A program made the position numbers and the translations under genes. DNA of 64,000 nt from Thalassorhabdomicrobium marinisediminis (GTDB lineage: Bacteria > Pseudomonadota > Alphaproteobacteria > Rhodobacterales > Rhodobacteraceae). Below the pieces are notes generated by a model, which ran no database searches, had not been told where the DNA came from, and saw nothing but the letters and a program-made list of their open reading frames with translations. This document shows positions 45,351 to 55,240 of this stretch, in pieces (within the stretch, counting starts at the first letter, position 1; every line of letters starts with the position of its first letter). The stretch spans positions 62,001 through 126,000 of the forward strand of contig NZ_QCYG01000005.1 of assembly GCF_003072065.1 (NCBI RefSeq), in the 5' to 3' direction.

Positions 45351-46943
45351 TTACTCGGACAGGCCGACCTGGTTGAAGATGTGGCCGCCCAGCGGGTGGA
45401 CGATGTAGCCTTCAACTTCAGGGCGCATGGTCATGTAAACGACCGAGTGCGCGATGGTGGCCCATGGAGCTTCTTGCTTGAAGACTTCCTGTGCCTGCTC
45501 GTACAGCGGCGCGCGCTCTTCCTGCGTTGGCAGAACCTTCGCATCCTGGATCAGGGCGTCGAACTCTTCGTTGCACCACTGCGCGCGGTTGGAGCCGCCC
45601 ACACCGTCGCAGCCCAGAAGCACGGCCAGGAAGTTGTCCGGATCACCGTTGTCCCCGGTCCAGCCCAGCAGCACCGCGCCGTCACGGTCTTCTTCCTTCG
45701 ACCGCTCGAGATACTCGCCCCACTCGTAGGACACAATCTCAACGTCAACGCCGATCTGCGAGAAGTCTTCCTGCATCAGTTCGGCCATGCGGCGGGCGTT
45801 GGGGTTGTAGGGACGCTGAACCGGCATCGCCCAGATCTTCAGCTGCAGGTCTTCCACGCCTTCTTCGGCAAGGATTTCCTTGGCGCGCTCGGGGTTGTAC
45901 TCATCATCCTCGATTGCGTCGTTGTAGGACCACATGGTCGGTGGAATCGGGTTCTTGGCGATTTCGCCGGAGCCTTGGAACACCACGTCGATGATCGCCT
46001 GCTTGTCGATGGCCATGTTCAGCGCACGGCGCACGGCAGGATTGTCATATGGTGCCACCTGCGTGTTGTAGGCCAGATAGCCCACGTTGAGGCCTTCCTG
46101 CTCCATCACGACGATGTCTTCGGCGTCTTTCATCGCCTGAACGTCGGCGGGGTTCGGATAGGCCATGACGTGACACTCACCGGCCTGAACCTTCTGATAG
46201 CGAACCGAAGCGTCAGGCGTGATCGCAAAGATCAGGCTTTCGACCTTGGCCGGATCACCCCAGTAGTCGTCGTTGCGCAGATAGCGGATCACGGCGTCTT
46301 TCTGGTAGGCCTGGAACTGGAACGGACCGGTGCCGATGGGCGCCTGGTTGACCATTTCCGGCGTGCCGGCTTCCATCATGGCGTCGGCATATTCCTTGGA
46401 CACGATCGACGCGAAATCCATCGCCATGTTGGCAATGAAAGGCGCTTCGGGGCGGGTCAGGTGGAACACGACGGTGTAGTCATCGACTTTCTCGATGCTT
46501 TCCACCAGCTCGGGCATGGACATGGACGAGAAATACTCGAACGTGCCGCCGGAGACGTCGTTGTAGGGGTTCTCTTCGTTGCCCTGACGGTCGAACGTGA
46601 AGATCACGTCGTCGGCGTTGAAGTCACGCGTCGGGGTGAACTGGTCGTTGCTGTGGAACTTCACGCCCTGACGCAGCTTGAAGGTCACGGTCATGCCGTC
46701 TTCGGAGACTTCCCAGCTTTCGGCCAGACCGGGCTGCACTTCGGTGGTGCCGGTCTTGAACTCGGTCAGGCGGTTGTAGATCGGGTGGCTGGAGGCGTCG
46801 AAGGTGGTGCCGGCCGTGTAGAGCGCGGGATCGAATCCCTCGGGCGAGCCTTCGGAGCAATAGACCAGCGACTGTGCAGAGGCCGCCGAAGCGCCCAACG
46901 CGCCCATCAGCAGGCCAACAGCAAGTTTGTTTTTGAATATCAT
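45351..46943 (-). CDS. dppA: Peptide ABC transporter substrate-binding protein (DppA-like)
   Basis: 530 residues with a signal peptide (about 1-23, LAVGLLMGALGASAASAQS). The SBP family 5 fold has LVYCSEGSPEGFDPALYTAG at the start, the conserved LAESWEVSEDGMTVTFKLRQGVKFHSND block, and the tail ending GHIFNQVGLSE. This is the DppA subgroup pattern (dipeptide, haem or glutathione binders). The ribosome site GGGAG is eight bases upstream. First gene of dppABCDF. Confidence 0.92.
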   Translation of the reverse strand: MIFKNKLAVGLLMGALGASAASAQSLVYCSEGSPEGFDPALYTAGTTFDASSHPIYNRLTEFKTGTTEVQPGLAESWEVSEDGMTVTFKLRQGVKFHSNDQFTPTRDFNADDVIFTFDRQGNEENPYNDVSGGTFEYFSSMSMPELVESIEKVDDYTVVFHLTRPEAPFIANMAMDFASIVSKEYADAMMEAGTPEMVNQAPIGTGPFQFQAYQKDAVIRYLRNDDYWGDPAKVESLIFAITPDASVRYQKVQAGECHVMAYPNPADVQAMKDAEDIVVMEQEGLNVGYLAYNTQVAPYDNPAVRRALNMAIDKQAIIDVVFQGSGEIAKNPIPPTMWSYNDAIEDDEYNPERAKEILAEEGVEDLQLKIWAMPVQRPYNPNARRMAELMQEDFSQIGVDVEIVSYEWGEYLERSKEEDRDGAVLLGWTGDNGDPDNFLAVLLGCDGVGGSNRAQWCNEEFDALIQDAKVLPTQEERAPLYEQAQEVFKQEAPWATIAHSVVYMTMRPEVEGYIVHPLGGHIFNQVGLSE

Positions 46944-47142
46944 TCTGATATCTCCCTTTATTTGTTTTTATTGAGACGCGGGCTCTCAGATCTTGTGTCT
47001 GGTGCCACCCCGCATGGGCGCAGCCGTCGACACAGGCCTGCCCCGCAAAGGGGGTCCCCCATCTCACTGCCGGGATATCAGCATGAATGTCCCGGGAAGC
47101 CAATGGCAAACCCGAAAAACCGGGCCAGGTTGGTGGCACGCG

Positions 47143-48108
47143 TCAGACCGGGGCGGCGTCGGGGTCCAGATCAAGATAGCCTTCAAGATCGGCGCGCAAG
47201 GCGGGGTCGAGCGCCTCGGCATGCATCACCCGGCTGTAGAAAAGGGTGAAATAGACCACCTTGATCGCCGCCACCGTCCGCGAAAGCACGCTGTGCAAAA
47301 TAAGCCCCAGAAAGGCGAAGACGAGAACCGGAAGCCAGTTGAACTCGGTCTGCGGTCCGATGGGGCCAATAGTGGGGATGTCCGGCGACAGATCACGCAA
47401 GGGGCCGGCCGACAACGCCGCGGGCATGGCATCGCCAAAGAGCAGCCCGCAAGCCACCGCCGCCAGCCCGCCGAACAGATAGAGCGGCCCCATCACCGTG
47501 GCCACGACCCCGCCCATGATGTCGATACCGAAGACCCCCACCAGCGTCTCTGGCACGTGCGCCCTCAACCGCTTGAGCCGAACCACCCCGTCGCCAAGGC
47601 TCAGCCGGTCCACGGCGATGGCGGGCAACAGAAAATGGTTCACAAGGTCCCAGACCTCTCCGATCCCGCCCAGAAGCAGGCCCATAAGCCCGCCTTCCTT
47701 GTTGCGGCGACTGGCCACCCAGCCCGCCGCCATATCCAGCAGCGCCAGCTTGCGCACCTGGCCCCCCAAGCCGGTCAAGGTGCGGGCGGCGTCCTTACCC
47801 GTCGGCCTCTCTCCGGTGGCGGTGTCGAACGCCAGACGGCTCAGGGTCAGCTCCGCGCGGTTGTAGAAAAAGAACTTGTAAACGAACATCACCAGCGCCC
47901 CGAACAGGCACCACAGGCCCCCGCCCCCGCCCGAAGCGATCAGCAGCACGCCCGCGAAAAGCAAACAGACCATCACCGTGGCGTAAATCCACATCGCCAC
48001 CAGCGGTGACAACAGCGCGCGGTTGCGCCCCACGAGCGCGAAGGTATGGCGCACCAGAAAGCCCAATTGCGAAAGCCGCGCTTTGCGGTCCGGTTTCTCG
48101 AAATCCAT
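47143..48108 (-). CDS. Integral membrane protein of unknown function
   Basis: 321 residues from ATG 48108. About six hydrophobic segments are visible (for example LLSPLVAMWIYATVMVCLLFAGVLLIA, GLWCLFGALVMFVYKFFFY, IMGGVVATVMGPLYLFGGLAAVACGLLFG, WLPVLVFAFLGLILHSVLS). The RTLTGLGGQVRKLALLDMAAGWVASR and AVDRLSLGDGVVRLKRL segments look like cytoplasmic helices. It is similar in plan to uncharacterised membrane proteins described as DUF6159-like; I do not assign a role. 111 bases separate it from the secreted SH3-like gene upstream on the same strand. Confidence 0.7.
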   Translation of the reverse strand: MDFEKPDRKARLSQLGFLVRHTFALVGRNRALLSPLVAMWIYATVMVCLLFAGVLLIASGGGGGLWCLFGALVMFVYKFFFYNRAELTLSRLAFDTATGERPTGKDAARTLTGLGGQVRKLALLDMAAGWVASRRNKEGGLMGLLLGGIGEVWDLVNHFLLPAIAVDRLSLGDGVVRLKRLRAHVPETLVGVFGIDIMGGVVATVMGPLYLFGGLAAVACGLLFGDAMPAALSAGPLRDLSPDIPTIGPIGPQTEFNWLPVLVFAFLGLILHSVLSRTVAAIKVVYFTLFYSRVMHAEALDPALRADLEGYLDLDPDAAPV

Positions 48109-48219
48109 TCTCTGTCCTGTCTTAATTCTATGGGGAGGCGAGCGGGCTGCGCCGTCGCTCAGCGGTCCGAGTGACACGCCATCCCCGTTTGGTTGCGCGG
48201 CCAAAGCGGCTGCGCCCCG

Positions 48220-49017
48220 TCACTCCGGAAAGCTCCAATCGCTGTGATCGACGCGGAAGATGCGCACCGGCGCGCCGGGCTGGTTCGGGTCCGCCCGCAG
48301 GGAAAACACCGCGCGTTGCATCTGTCCGAAGTTAACGAAATCCACGTTCACCGTGATCATGCCGCGCATCATGGGCCGGTCCGCGTCCGGAGCGATCCGC
48401 ACGATACGGCCCTGAAAATCCTGCGCGTCATAAAGCACGTCTGCGCCGTGCCCCGCCAACGCGGGCTCCATCCCCGAGAAGAAATAGCGCGGGGCCGCCG
48501 TCGCACCAAAGGGGTTCTCCGCGGCGCTGCGCTGGGCCTCGAAGGCGGTGTAGAGGTCGGCTACAAGTCGCGCGGCCCCGTCGATCATCGCATCGCCAAT
48601 CCCCTCGACCGCCACCTGCGCGCCCGTGTCGGGGGCGGTTGATGCAAGGTCCACGTCCTCCATCAGGAACCGCTGCGCGACCCAGCCGGCCTTGGCGAAA
48701 TCCGCCGTCTGCATCAGGCACCAGCGTTGCGGCAGGTCCGCCCGCTGCGCTTCGCTCAGCCGGTGGTAGATCGACGGGATCAGCAGCGGCACGCAGGTTA
48801 CCTGTTGCAGGCCCCGGGCGTCGGGCGGCAGGCTGTCGATGACAAGGTATTGCGTCCCCGGCCCCATCCGCATGTTCAGCACATCGTCCGCCGCGACCCC
48901 GGTCACCCGCCAGGCGTCCGGGCCATGCCCGTCGATCTCCGCCAAAGCCCCCGTGGCCAGTGTGGTCGCCACAACGGTCGCCGCCGACATTAACATTCCG
49001 AACAGATATTTTCGCAT
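48220..49017 (-). CDS. Secreted protein with N-terminal SH3b-like domain
   Basis: 265 residues from ATG 49017. It has a signal peptide (about 1-26, FGMLMSAATVVATTLATGALA). An SH3-type domain at about 34-70 shows the VLNMRMGPGTQYLVIDSLPP pattern typical of bacterial SH3b modules that bind cell-wall peptides. Two cysteines (VTCVPLL, RWCLMQ) and a WVAQRFL element follow, closing the domain. The last ~100 residues form a separate domain (RYFFSGMEPALAGHG, IVRIAPDADRPMMRG, ITVNVDFVNFG) that I do not recognise. Likely periplasmic. Confidence 0.75.
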   Translation of the reverse strand: MRKYLFGMLMSAATVVATTLATGALAEIDGHGPDAWRVTGVAADDVLNMRMGPGTQYLVIDSLPPDARGLQQVTCVPLLIPSIYHRLSEAQRADLPQRWCLMQTADFAKAGWVAQRFLMEDVDLASTAPDTGAQVAVEGIGDAMIDGAARLVADLYTAFEAQRSAAENPFGATAAPRYFFSGMEPALAGHGADVLYDAQDFQGRIVRIAPDADRPMMRGMITVNVDFVNFGQMQRAVFSLRADPNQPGAPVRIFRVDHSDWSFPE

Positions 49018-49084
49018 CTTCCCCCCTTTCGCAAACCTCCGCCCCGGCCTGCCTTTCTCCATTTTCCAAACATGCTACGCGATC

Positions 49085-49262
49085 ATGGCCAATGATTTCC
49101 ACTCTAATTGGCACCAAATAACAGATACACGTCGCCCGGGAAATTAAACTAACATCTGGCACCGCCCAGATTTAATGCAAACCGGAACCAACATCCTGAA
49201 AGCGCTCGGTGTCGCGCCCAGAACGATCAACGCAATTCTTACGCAAGAAGCCACCCACATAA
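49085..49262 (+). pseudogene. Decayed 3' end of a tyrosine integrase
   Basis: An ungapped copy of the integrase 3' segment at 50010-50187 (offset exactly 925). Over 49141-49260, 95 of 120 bases match by my count. In the shared frame it reads ANDFHSNWHQIT, then a TAA at 49145-49147 (CAA in the other copy), then TNIWHRPDLMQTGTNILKALGVAPRTI. The catalytic His and Arg of the HxxR motif have become Pro and Met. No intact gene. It is a relic of a second, related integrase. Confidence 0.85.
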
Positions 49263-49300
49263 TTGTTCTTTGCGAACCAACTGCACGTCTAGCACAGAGG

Positions 49301-49496
49301 GCAAAGCAGCAGCCGAAGTTCGGGCTGCGGCCAGCTTGACGTCTGGATATGTCCCGATCACGACAGACTGGATCTTCCCATCGAGCCCACGGAAGCGAAA
49401 CGCGAAGGTTTTTCGGCCAGACGGGAAAGCACGAACGAGCAGCCCAGTCTCTTTGACGTCAGTCACCTCGGTTCTCTTCTCAACTTTGAGGGAACG
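49301..49496 (-). pseudogene. Inverted integrase arm-type DNA-binding domain fragment
   Basis: On the minus strand the translation runs KRTEVTDVKETGLLVRAFPSG, RKTFAFRFRGLDGKIQSV and VIGTYPDVKLAAARTSA. This is the N-terminal arm-binding domain (DUF4102 type) of P4-like tyrosine integrases, which should precede the core in the same strand. Here it faces away from the truncated integrase that begins just downstream, so the 5' part of an integrase gene seems to have been inverted. No arm-less continuation follows it. Confidence 0.7.
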
Positions 49497-49535
49497 ACTG
49501 CAAACGGCCAGGTATCAAAGGCCAGATCTTATCTG

Positions 49536-50330
49536 ATGCCAGTATTTGACTGGTGCGCTCATCGAAACAAATTCAGCAGAGTCGGCAGTGGACGCCCTCA
49601 GAAACTTGATGTTGTTGATTTGCACAGGACACACGACCCCGCGTCAGACGACCCTGAAATCGTTGGATTCCGAGATCGTGCGCTTGATCACCGCGAGCTC
49701 AGCAGAGTGTTGCCGCTTCTGACATGGCCGGCGCCCCCTCAAATGAGAATGAACCAAGGTATAGAGGGTGACATCCGTCCGCTGGCCCTAAGATTCTTGC
49801 TTCTGACATGTGCTCGCTTGGATGAGCTGGTCGTCATGAAGTGGAATGACTTCAAGGAGGATACTTTGCACTGGCACAAGCCGGCGGTGAAAACCGTCAG
49901 AGGAAAACCGCGACAGCAGTACCTCCCATTGTCCGGTGCAGCTGTTGCACTTCTCACGTCTCTGCCCAACTACGGGACTTGGCGAAAGAGCGATCTCGTT
50001 TTTCCCAATAGTGCCGGTCATTTCCTGGGTAACTGGCACCGGATAACGAAGGCGGTTCACCGGGAAAGTCAAACTGACAACTGGCACCGCCATGATTTAA
50101 GACGAACCGGAGCCAGCATCATGAAAGCGCTCGGGGTCGCGCCCAGGACAGTCGACGAAATTCTCGCGCATAGAGCCACCCATAGAGATGAGGGAACGTC
50201 GGCTGCACTCGAGAATTACTTCGCATCCACACATTTGCTCGAACACGTGGTTGATCCGCAAAGGGCCGCGTTCGATAAGCTGGCGGAAGCCTTGGATTAT
50301 ATCGAGAGGAGTGGTTCTCAATTCGCGTAA
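49536..50330 (+). pseudogene. N-terminally truncated tyrosine integrase
   Basis: 264 residues from ATG 49536. Recognisable frame extends upstream to about 49505 (ANGQVSKARSYL), which is the middle of a core-binding domain. The catalytic domain looks whole: Arg in LLTCARLDELVVMKW, HDLRRTGASIMKALGV (HxxR), LAHRATH, and the tyrosine in ENYFAS. The arm domain and first half of the core domain are missing, so it is probably inactive or at least altered. It differs in composition from the housekeeping genes and marks the left edge of the accessory region. Confidence 0.82.
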
Positions 50331-50418
50331 CCTTTGGTCTTGCGCCCAGAAAGGACGCCGCTGGTCGTCTTGGTCAGATCGCCCTCCAGTAGGATTTCTA
50401 TCGTGCGAGTGCGACCGA

Positions 50419-51375
50419 TCAACCTCTGACGTCGTCTTGGTCCTGCGCTCGCGAGAAGGTCACGCTGCGTTTTTCGGACTCGTCTACCGCCAGCTGAAAG
50501 ACCTCGGGCCGCGCATAGTGACCGACCACGTCGAAATCATAGCGCGCACGGGGGATGGCGCTGCGGTCGCACTCGGCCACCAGAAGCCCTTCGGACCCGC
50601 GCAAGGGGCCGGCCAGAACCTCGCCCAAGGGTCCAAGGATCACGCTCCCGCCCGAAATCAGGTCGTCCCCCTCCGGCCAATTCGCTACGGTCTGCCCCGA
50701 GACTTCGGGGGCGGGCTGGAACTGGCATGCGCTGACGACAAAACAGCGCCCTTCCAACGCGATATGCTGCATGGTGGATTGCCAGGCCTCGCGGGCATCG
50801 ACGGTGGGCGCGCACCAGATCTCGGCCCCCTTCGCATAGAGCGCCGTGCGCAACAGCGGCATGTAGTTTTCCCAGCAGATGGCAGCCACGGCCGTCCCGG
50901 CGCGTGTTTCGACCGCAGGCAAGGTTGAGCCATCCCCCTGCCCCCAGATCAACCGCTCAGTGCCGGTGGGCATCAGCTTGCGGTGAATGTTGGTCAAACC
51001 GGCGTCCGGATCGATAAAGACGGCGGTGCAATAGAGCGTGCTTGCCGCGCGTTCGATGATCCCCGCCACGATCGAGGCCCCGGTGCGGTTCGCGAGGTCG
51101 CACAAGGCGGCGACCTCCGCACCGTCAAGATCGATTGCTGCGTCATAATATCGCTGGAATTCCTCGCGTCCTTCAGGTCTGCGAAAACCAAGCTGGGTGC
51201 CGAAGTCGCTGCCTTTGGGATACCCACCCAAGACCGCCTCGGGCAGGACCAGAACGTCCGGCCGGGCCGCCGTGATCTCGGCCTCATAGGACAGGATCGT
51301 GTCCAGCGTGGCCGGCGCCCCGTCGGGCGAGGCCCCGATCTGCAGAGCGGCAAGACGGAATGTCGGGTGCGTCAT
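50419..51375 (-). CDS. Nitrilase-family carbon-nitrogen hydrolase
   Basis: 318 residues from ATG 51375. The catalytic triad is complete: E46 in [14 protein letters not shown]133 in [13 protein letters not shown] and C167 in [12 protein letters not shown]. The CWENYMP motif and [16 protein letters not shown] region place it with true nitrilases (nitrile to acid plus ammonia), rather than with amidases or NAD synthetase domains. Last gene of a six-gene unit with an ABC importer and an amidohydrolase, 14 bases after the M20 gene. Substrate unknown. Confidence 0.88.
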   Translation of the reverse strand: MTHPTFRLAALQIGASPDGAPATLDTILSYEAEITAARPDVLVLPEAVLGGYPKGSDFGTQLGFRRPEGREEFQRYYDAAIDLDGAEVAALCDLANRTGASIVAGIIERAASTLYCTAVFIDPDAGLTNIHRKLMPTGTERLIWGQGDGSTLPAVETRAGTAVAAICWENYMPLLRTALYAKGAEIWCAPTVDAREAWQSTMQHIALEGRCFVVSACQFQPAPEVSGQTVANWPEGDDLISGGSVILGPLGEVLAGPLRGSEGLLVAECDRSAIPRARYDFDVVGHYARPEVFQLAVDESEKRSVTFSRAQDQDDVRG

Positions 51376-51389
51376 GGGAAGACCTTCTA

Positions 51390-52562
51390 TCAGTGTGTCA
51401 GGAACCGTTCCGCCAATCGTGCCCACAAAGCCGCGCCTGTGGTCAAGCTGTCGTCGTCGAAATCATAGGCGGGATTGTGCAACGGAGCGGACTGTTCGCC
51501 ATTTCCCAACCGGATGAAACAGCCGGGTTTGTGCTCGAGGAAATGCGCGAAATCCTCGCTCCCCGGGATCAACGGGCATTCCGGCACGGTGCCCACGCCG
51601 GTCAACTCTTCCGCGATCCCCGTGGCGAATGCGGTTTCTTCGGGCGCGTTGGTAACGACCGGATGGCCGCTGTCATATTCGATTTCGGCCTTCGCACCCC
51701 AGGACGCGGCCTGCGCTTCGACGATGCTGTAGATGCGCGCCTTGATCAGAGCACGGGCTTCGGGGGTGAAGGTACGTACGCTGAGTTCCAACGTCGCTTT
51801 GTCGGCGATCACGTTCGTCGCGGTGCCACCGTGGAAGGTGCCCACCGTGACAACTGCGGTGTCGGTGGAATCCATGCTGCGCGACACGATCGTCTGCAGC
51901 GCCATGACAAGGGCCGACCCGACAACGATGGGATCAATGCACAGGTGTGGCCGCGCGGCATGTCCGCCTTTGCCGTGAAGCGTGATCCGGACCGTGTCCG
52001 CGGCGGCCATCAAAGGGCCGGACCGCATGAGGATCTGCCCCGCCGGCGCACCGGGGTGATTGTGCAGCCCGAAGATCGCATCGCAGGGAAACCGCTCGAA
52101 CAGACCGTCGTTGATCATTGCCACCGCCCCGCTGTCGCGGCCCACCTCTTCCGCTGGCTGGAAGATCAGGTTCAACGTGCCTGAAAAGTTCCGCGTCCGG
52201 GCCAGATACTCAGCCGCCCCCAACAACATCGTCGTATGGCCGTCGTGGCCACAGGCGTGCATGACCCCCGGAACCGTGCTGGCGTGTGCGTGGTCGCTGG
52301 CCTCATGGATGGGCAGCGCATCCATATCCGCGCGGATCGCGACCGAGCGGTTGCCATTGCCCACACGCAACTGCCCGACCACGCCGTGGCCGCCCACATT
52401 GCGCGTCACCTCATAGCCCCAGCTTTCCAGCTTCTGGGCTACCAAGGCCGAAGTCTTCACCTCTTGATGGGACAATTCGGGGTGCGCATGCAGGTGGTGG
52501 CGCAGGTCGACAAGATCAGCCTTCGCCTGTTTGAAGTCTTCAATCGTGGCAAATTTGGTCAT
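51390..52562 (-). CDS. M20 family amidohydrolase (hippurate hydrolase/IAA-amino acid hydrolase-like)
   Basis: 390 residues. Metal-site motifs are [26 protein letters not shown] and [11 protein letters not shown], and the dimerisation domain is present in the middle ([19 protein letters not shown]). [20 protein letters not shown] near the end supplies the last ligand. Members cut N-acyl amino acids, hippurate or indoleacetyl-amino acid conjugates. 54 bases lie between it and the transporter ATPase gene upstream, so it is likely co-transcribed with an amino-acid-type importer and a nitrilase. Confidence 0.9.
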   Translation of the reverse strand: MTKFATIEDFKQAKADLVDLRHHLHAHPELSHQEVKTSALVAQKLESWGYEVTRNVGGHGVVGQLRVGNGNRSVAIRADMDALPIHEASDHAHASTVPGVMHACGHDGHTTMLLGAAEYLARTRNFSGTLNLIFQPAEEVGRDSGAVAMINDGLFERFPCDAIFGLHNHPGAPAGQILMRSGPLMAAADTVRITLHGKGGHAARPHLCIDPIVVGSALVMALQTIVSRSMDSTDTAVVTVGTFHGGTATNVIADKATLELSVRTFTPEARALIKARIYSIVEAQAASWGAKAEIEYDSGHPVVTNAPEETAFATGIAEELTGVGTVPECPLIPGSEDFAHFLEHKPGCFIRLGNGEQSAPLHNPAYDFDDDSLTTGAALWARLAERFLTH

Positions 52563-52616
52563 AGGACATCAGACCGCAGGCCGCGATCCGCCTTTCATGT
52601 CAATTCAGCAAAAGGG

Positions 52617-53396
52617 TTACAGGACGCGGTGCAAAAACTCGCGGGTGCGTTCCCGCTGGGGGTTCACCAGAATTTCCTCGGGCTTGCCCTGTTCCACGAT
52701 ATGGCCGCCGTCCATGAAGATGACACGGTCGGCCGCTTCCTTGGCAAAACCGATCTCGTGGGTCACCACGATCATCGTCAAACCCTGCTTTGCCAGATCC
52801 TTCATCGTGGCCAGAACTTCGCCCACCAATTCGGGGTCGAGCGCCGAGGTCGGCTCATCGAACAGCAGGATCTTCGGCTTCACCGCAAGCGCACGGGCAA
52901 TCGCCACCCGCTGTTGCTGCCCGCCGGACAGCTGGCGCGGATAGGCGTTCAGCTTGTCCGCCAAGCCGACCTTCTCGATCAGACCGGTCGCGAGCTCGAC
53001 AGCCTCGCGGCGTTTGACCCCGTGAACGCCCACCGGTGCCTCGATGACATTCTGAAGGACCGTCATATGCGGGAACAAGTTAAAGCTCTGGAACACCATG
53101 CCCATTTTGCTGCGCTGGCGCGCAATGGCGGCGGACCCCAGCGCCACAAGGCGATCCCCCTGCAGCTTGTAGCCGATCTGTTCTCCATCCACTTCGATGA
53201 AGCCTTTGTTGATCTCTTCCAGACGGTTGATGCAACGCAGCAGCGTCGACTTGCCCGACCCGGACGGCCCCAGAATGGCGACCACCTCGCTCGGGGCGAT
53301 GTCCATGTCGATCCCCTTGAGCACTTCATTGCTGCCAAAGGCCTTGTGGACGTTGCGCGCCCGCAGGATCGGGGCCTGTGCGGTGGTTGCGGTCAT
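52617..53396 (-). CDS. Polar amino acid-type ABC transporter ATPase
   Basis: 259 residues. Walker [19 protein letters not shown], signature [16 protein letters not shown], Walker [21 protein letters not shown] and the H-loop [15 protein letters not shown] are textbook GlnQ/HisP features. It overlaps the permease gene by four bases. Confidence 0.93.
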   Translation of the reverse strand: MTATTAQAPILRARNVHKAFGSNEVLKGIDMDIAPSEVVAILGPSGSGKSTLLRCINRLEEINKGFIEVDGEQIGYKLQGDRLVALGSAAIARQRSKMGMVFQSFNLFPHMTVLQNVIEAPVGVHGVKRREAVELATGLIEKVGLADKLNAYPRQLSGGQQQRVAIARALAVKPKILLFDEPTSALDPELVGEVLATMKDLAKQGLTMIVVTHEIGFAKEAADRVIFMDGGHIVEQGKPEEILVNPQRERTREFLHRVL

Positions 53397-54346
53397 AGCG
53401 GGGCCTCTTCCTGGGTGGTTACGGTTTCGGGATTGTCGAACACCACGCGCTGCTGGTCACCGCGGGCATAGTAGCGTTCGATCCGGGACTGGATTGCGCT
53501 GAGGACGGAGACGATCAGAAGGTACCAGATCACGGCCACCATCAGCAGCGGGATCACCTCGAAGTTGCGGTTGTAGATCGACTGCACGGAATACAGCAGG
53601 TCCGCCATCGCGATCACCGACACCAATGAGGTCGCCTTGATCATGCTGATGAACTGGTTGCCCGAAGGCGGCACGATGCTGCGCATGGCCTGCGGGATCA
53701 CGACCCGCCACAGGGCCCGCATCGGTTTCATGCCGAAGGCTTCGGCGGTTTCCTTCTGTCCGCGTTCGACGGACAACAGCCCGCCGCGGATGATCTCGGC
53801 CATATAGGCGGCCTCGTTCAGCGCCAGCCCGATGATCGCGGCTGTGATCGGCGTGATCAGATCGTTGGCATTCCAGGCCGCAAGGCTCGGCCCGAACGGG
53901 ATCGAGAGAGAGATTTCCGGGAACAGGAACGACAGGTTATACCACAGGATCAACTGCACCAGCAGCGGCGTGCCGCGGAAGAACCAGACGAACAGCCCCG
54001 AGATGGATTTGGCCAGCGGATCGTTGGACATCCGCGCGATGGCCAGTGGAAGCCCAAGCATGACGCCCAGCACCATGCTGACGACCGCCAGCCAGATCGT
54101 GACCCAAAGGCCTTCCAGAACCGTCCGGTTGAAGAAGAATTCCGCGACCACCGGCCAGCCGAAATTCTCGTTGGTGCCGACTGCGCGGGCAAAATCCGCA
54201 GCAAACAAGAGCACCACGACCCACAAGAGCACCTTGCCCTTGGGGATAGGTCGATGTGCCCTCGCGACGTCGCGCAGGTCGTCGGACTGACGATCCGGCA
54301 AGGCCTCAGGACGCGATTTCGATTGGGGAGAGGACACATCGACCAT
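53393..54346 (-). CDS. Polar amino acid-type ABC transporter permease
   Basis: 317 residues. A 35-residue charged N-terminal extension is followed by five or six helices of the HisM/GlnP type. The EAA motif is [32 protein letters not shown] (a landmark at about residue 205). Only one permease is encoded, so it presumably works as a homodimer. Two bases lie between it and the binding-protein gene stop. Confidence 0.9.
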   Translation of the reverse strand: MVDVSSPQSKSRPEALPDRQSDDLRDVARAHRPIPKGKVLLWVVVLLFAADFARAVGTNENFGWPVVAEFFFNRTVLEGLWVTIWLAVVSMVLGVMLGLPLAIARMSNDPLAKSISGLFVWFFRGTPLLVQLILWYNLSFLFPEISLSIPFGPSLAAWNANDLITPITAAIIGLALNEAAYMAEIIRGGLLSVERGQKETAEAFGMKPMRALWRVVIPQAMRSIVPPSGNQFISMIKATSLVSVIAMADLLYSVQSIYNRNFEVIPLLMVAVIWYLLIVSVLSAIQSRIERYYARGDQQRVVFDNPETVTTQEEAPL

Positions 54347-54348
54347 GA

Positions 54349-55215
54349 TCAGAGTGCCTCGCCGAGGTTGATGCCGGGCGCGTCGATCATGTTGTTCTCA
54401 AGACCCCATTTGGTCATGATTTCTTCATAGGTGCCGTTGTCCATCAGGATCTGGAACGCATCGCGCAGAACCGGACCCAGCGGGCTGTCCTTGGGAACCA
54501 CGGCGCCCTGCACAAGGCTCGGGAAGCCATTGGACTGGCCGACGGCGGACAGCTCAAGCGCCCCTTCGGACTGCTGGACGAAATACGTCAGCGGAGCCTG
54601 CGAGGAGAAGAACGCATCCGCCCGGTCAGAGCGCACCGACAGGATCGAACTTGGCTGGTCCGTATAGGACTGAACCTCGATCGCCGGCTGGCCCTCGGCT
54701 TCGCACTTTTCGGATTGCGCAAGGATCACCCGCTCGGCCGAGCCGCCCGACATCACCGCGATCCGCTTGCCGCAGGTCGTGTCGAGGCTGACAATGCCTT
54801 CGGGGTTTCCGGCCTGAACGGCGAAGACGACGTATTCCTGCACCCAGTCAACGAAATCATTCGCATCCCGGCGTTTCGGGAAGTCCCCGACGGGGCCCAT
54901 TGCGAACTGGTAGCGGTTTGCGCCGATCCCGGTCAGCAAGGCCGGCAGGCCGGCAACCGTCGCGTGAGTGATCTCAACCCTGAGGATCTGGGCGATTTCT
55001 TGTGCCAGATCGGCAGTGGCGCCGGTGTGCTCACGCCCTTCGACGAATTCATAAGGAGGGAACGAGCCGTTGGTCACGGCAATCATTGACCCGGCGTCGC
55101 GAATCTCTTCGGGCAGACGGGCGTTCAGATCTTCGTTGTAGTCCTGTTCGGCCAGCGCCACGGCCGGTGCGACAAGCGCCGCAAGCGCGAGGCTCAGAAT
55201 TGGTTTGGTCATCAT
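54349..55215 (-). CDS. Amino acid-type ABC transporter substrate-binding protein
   Basis: 288 residues from ATG 55215, which has AGGGAG six bases upstream. Signal peptide about 1-22 (ILSLALAALVAPAVALAE). SBP family 3 features are SMIAVTNGSFPPYEFVEGREHTGATADLAQEIA and GKRIAVMSGGSAERVILAQ, with DAFFSSQAPLTYFVQ later. It binds an amino acid-like ligand, perhaps an N-acyl amino acid or nitrile-bearing amino acid, given the neighbours. Confidence 0.9.
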   Translation of the reverse strand: MMTKPILSLALAALVAPAVALAEQDYNEDLNARLPEEIRDAGSMIAVTNGSFPPYEFVEGREHTGATADLAQEIAQILRVEITHATVAGLPALLTGIGANRYQFAMGPVGDFPKRRDANDFVDWVQEYVVFAVQAGNPEGIVSLDTTCGKRIAVMSGGSAERVILAQSEKCEAEGQPAIEVQSYTDQPSSILSVRSDRADAFFSSQAPLTYFVQQSEGALELSAVGQSNGFPSLVQGAVVPKDSPLGPVLRDAFQILMDNGTYEEIMTKWGLENNMIDAPGINLGEAL

Positions 55216-55240
55216 GGTTTTCTCCCTTGAGGTTAAAGTA

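Noticed and set aside
45234-47249. 671-codon plus-strand frame opposite dppA
   Set aside because: dppA has a signal peptide and SBP-5 motifs; this frame has none and lacks a ribosome site.
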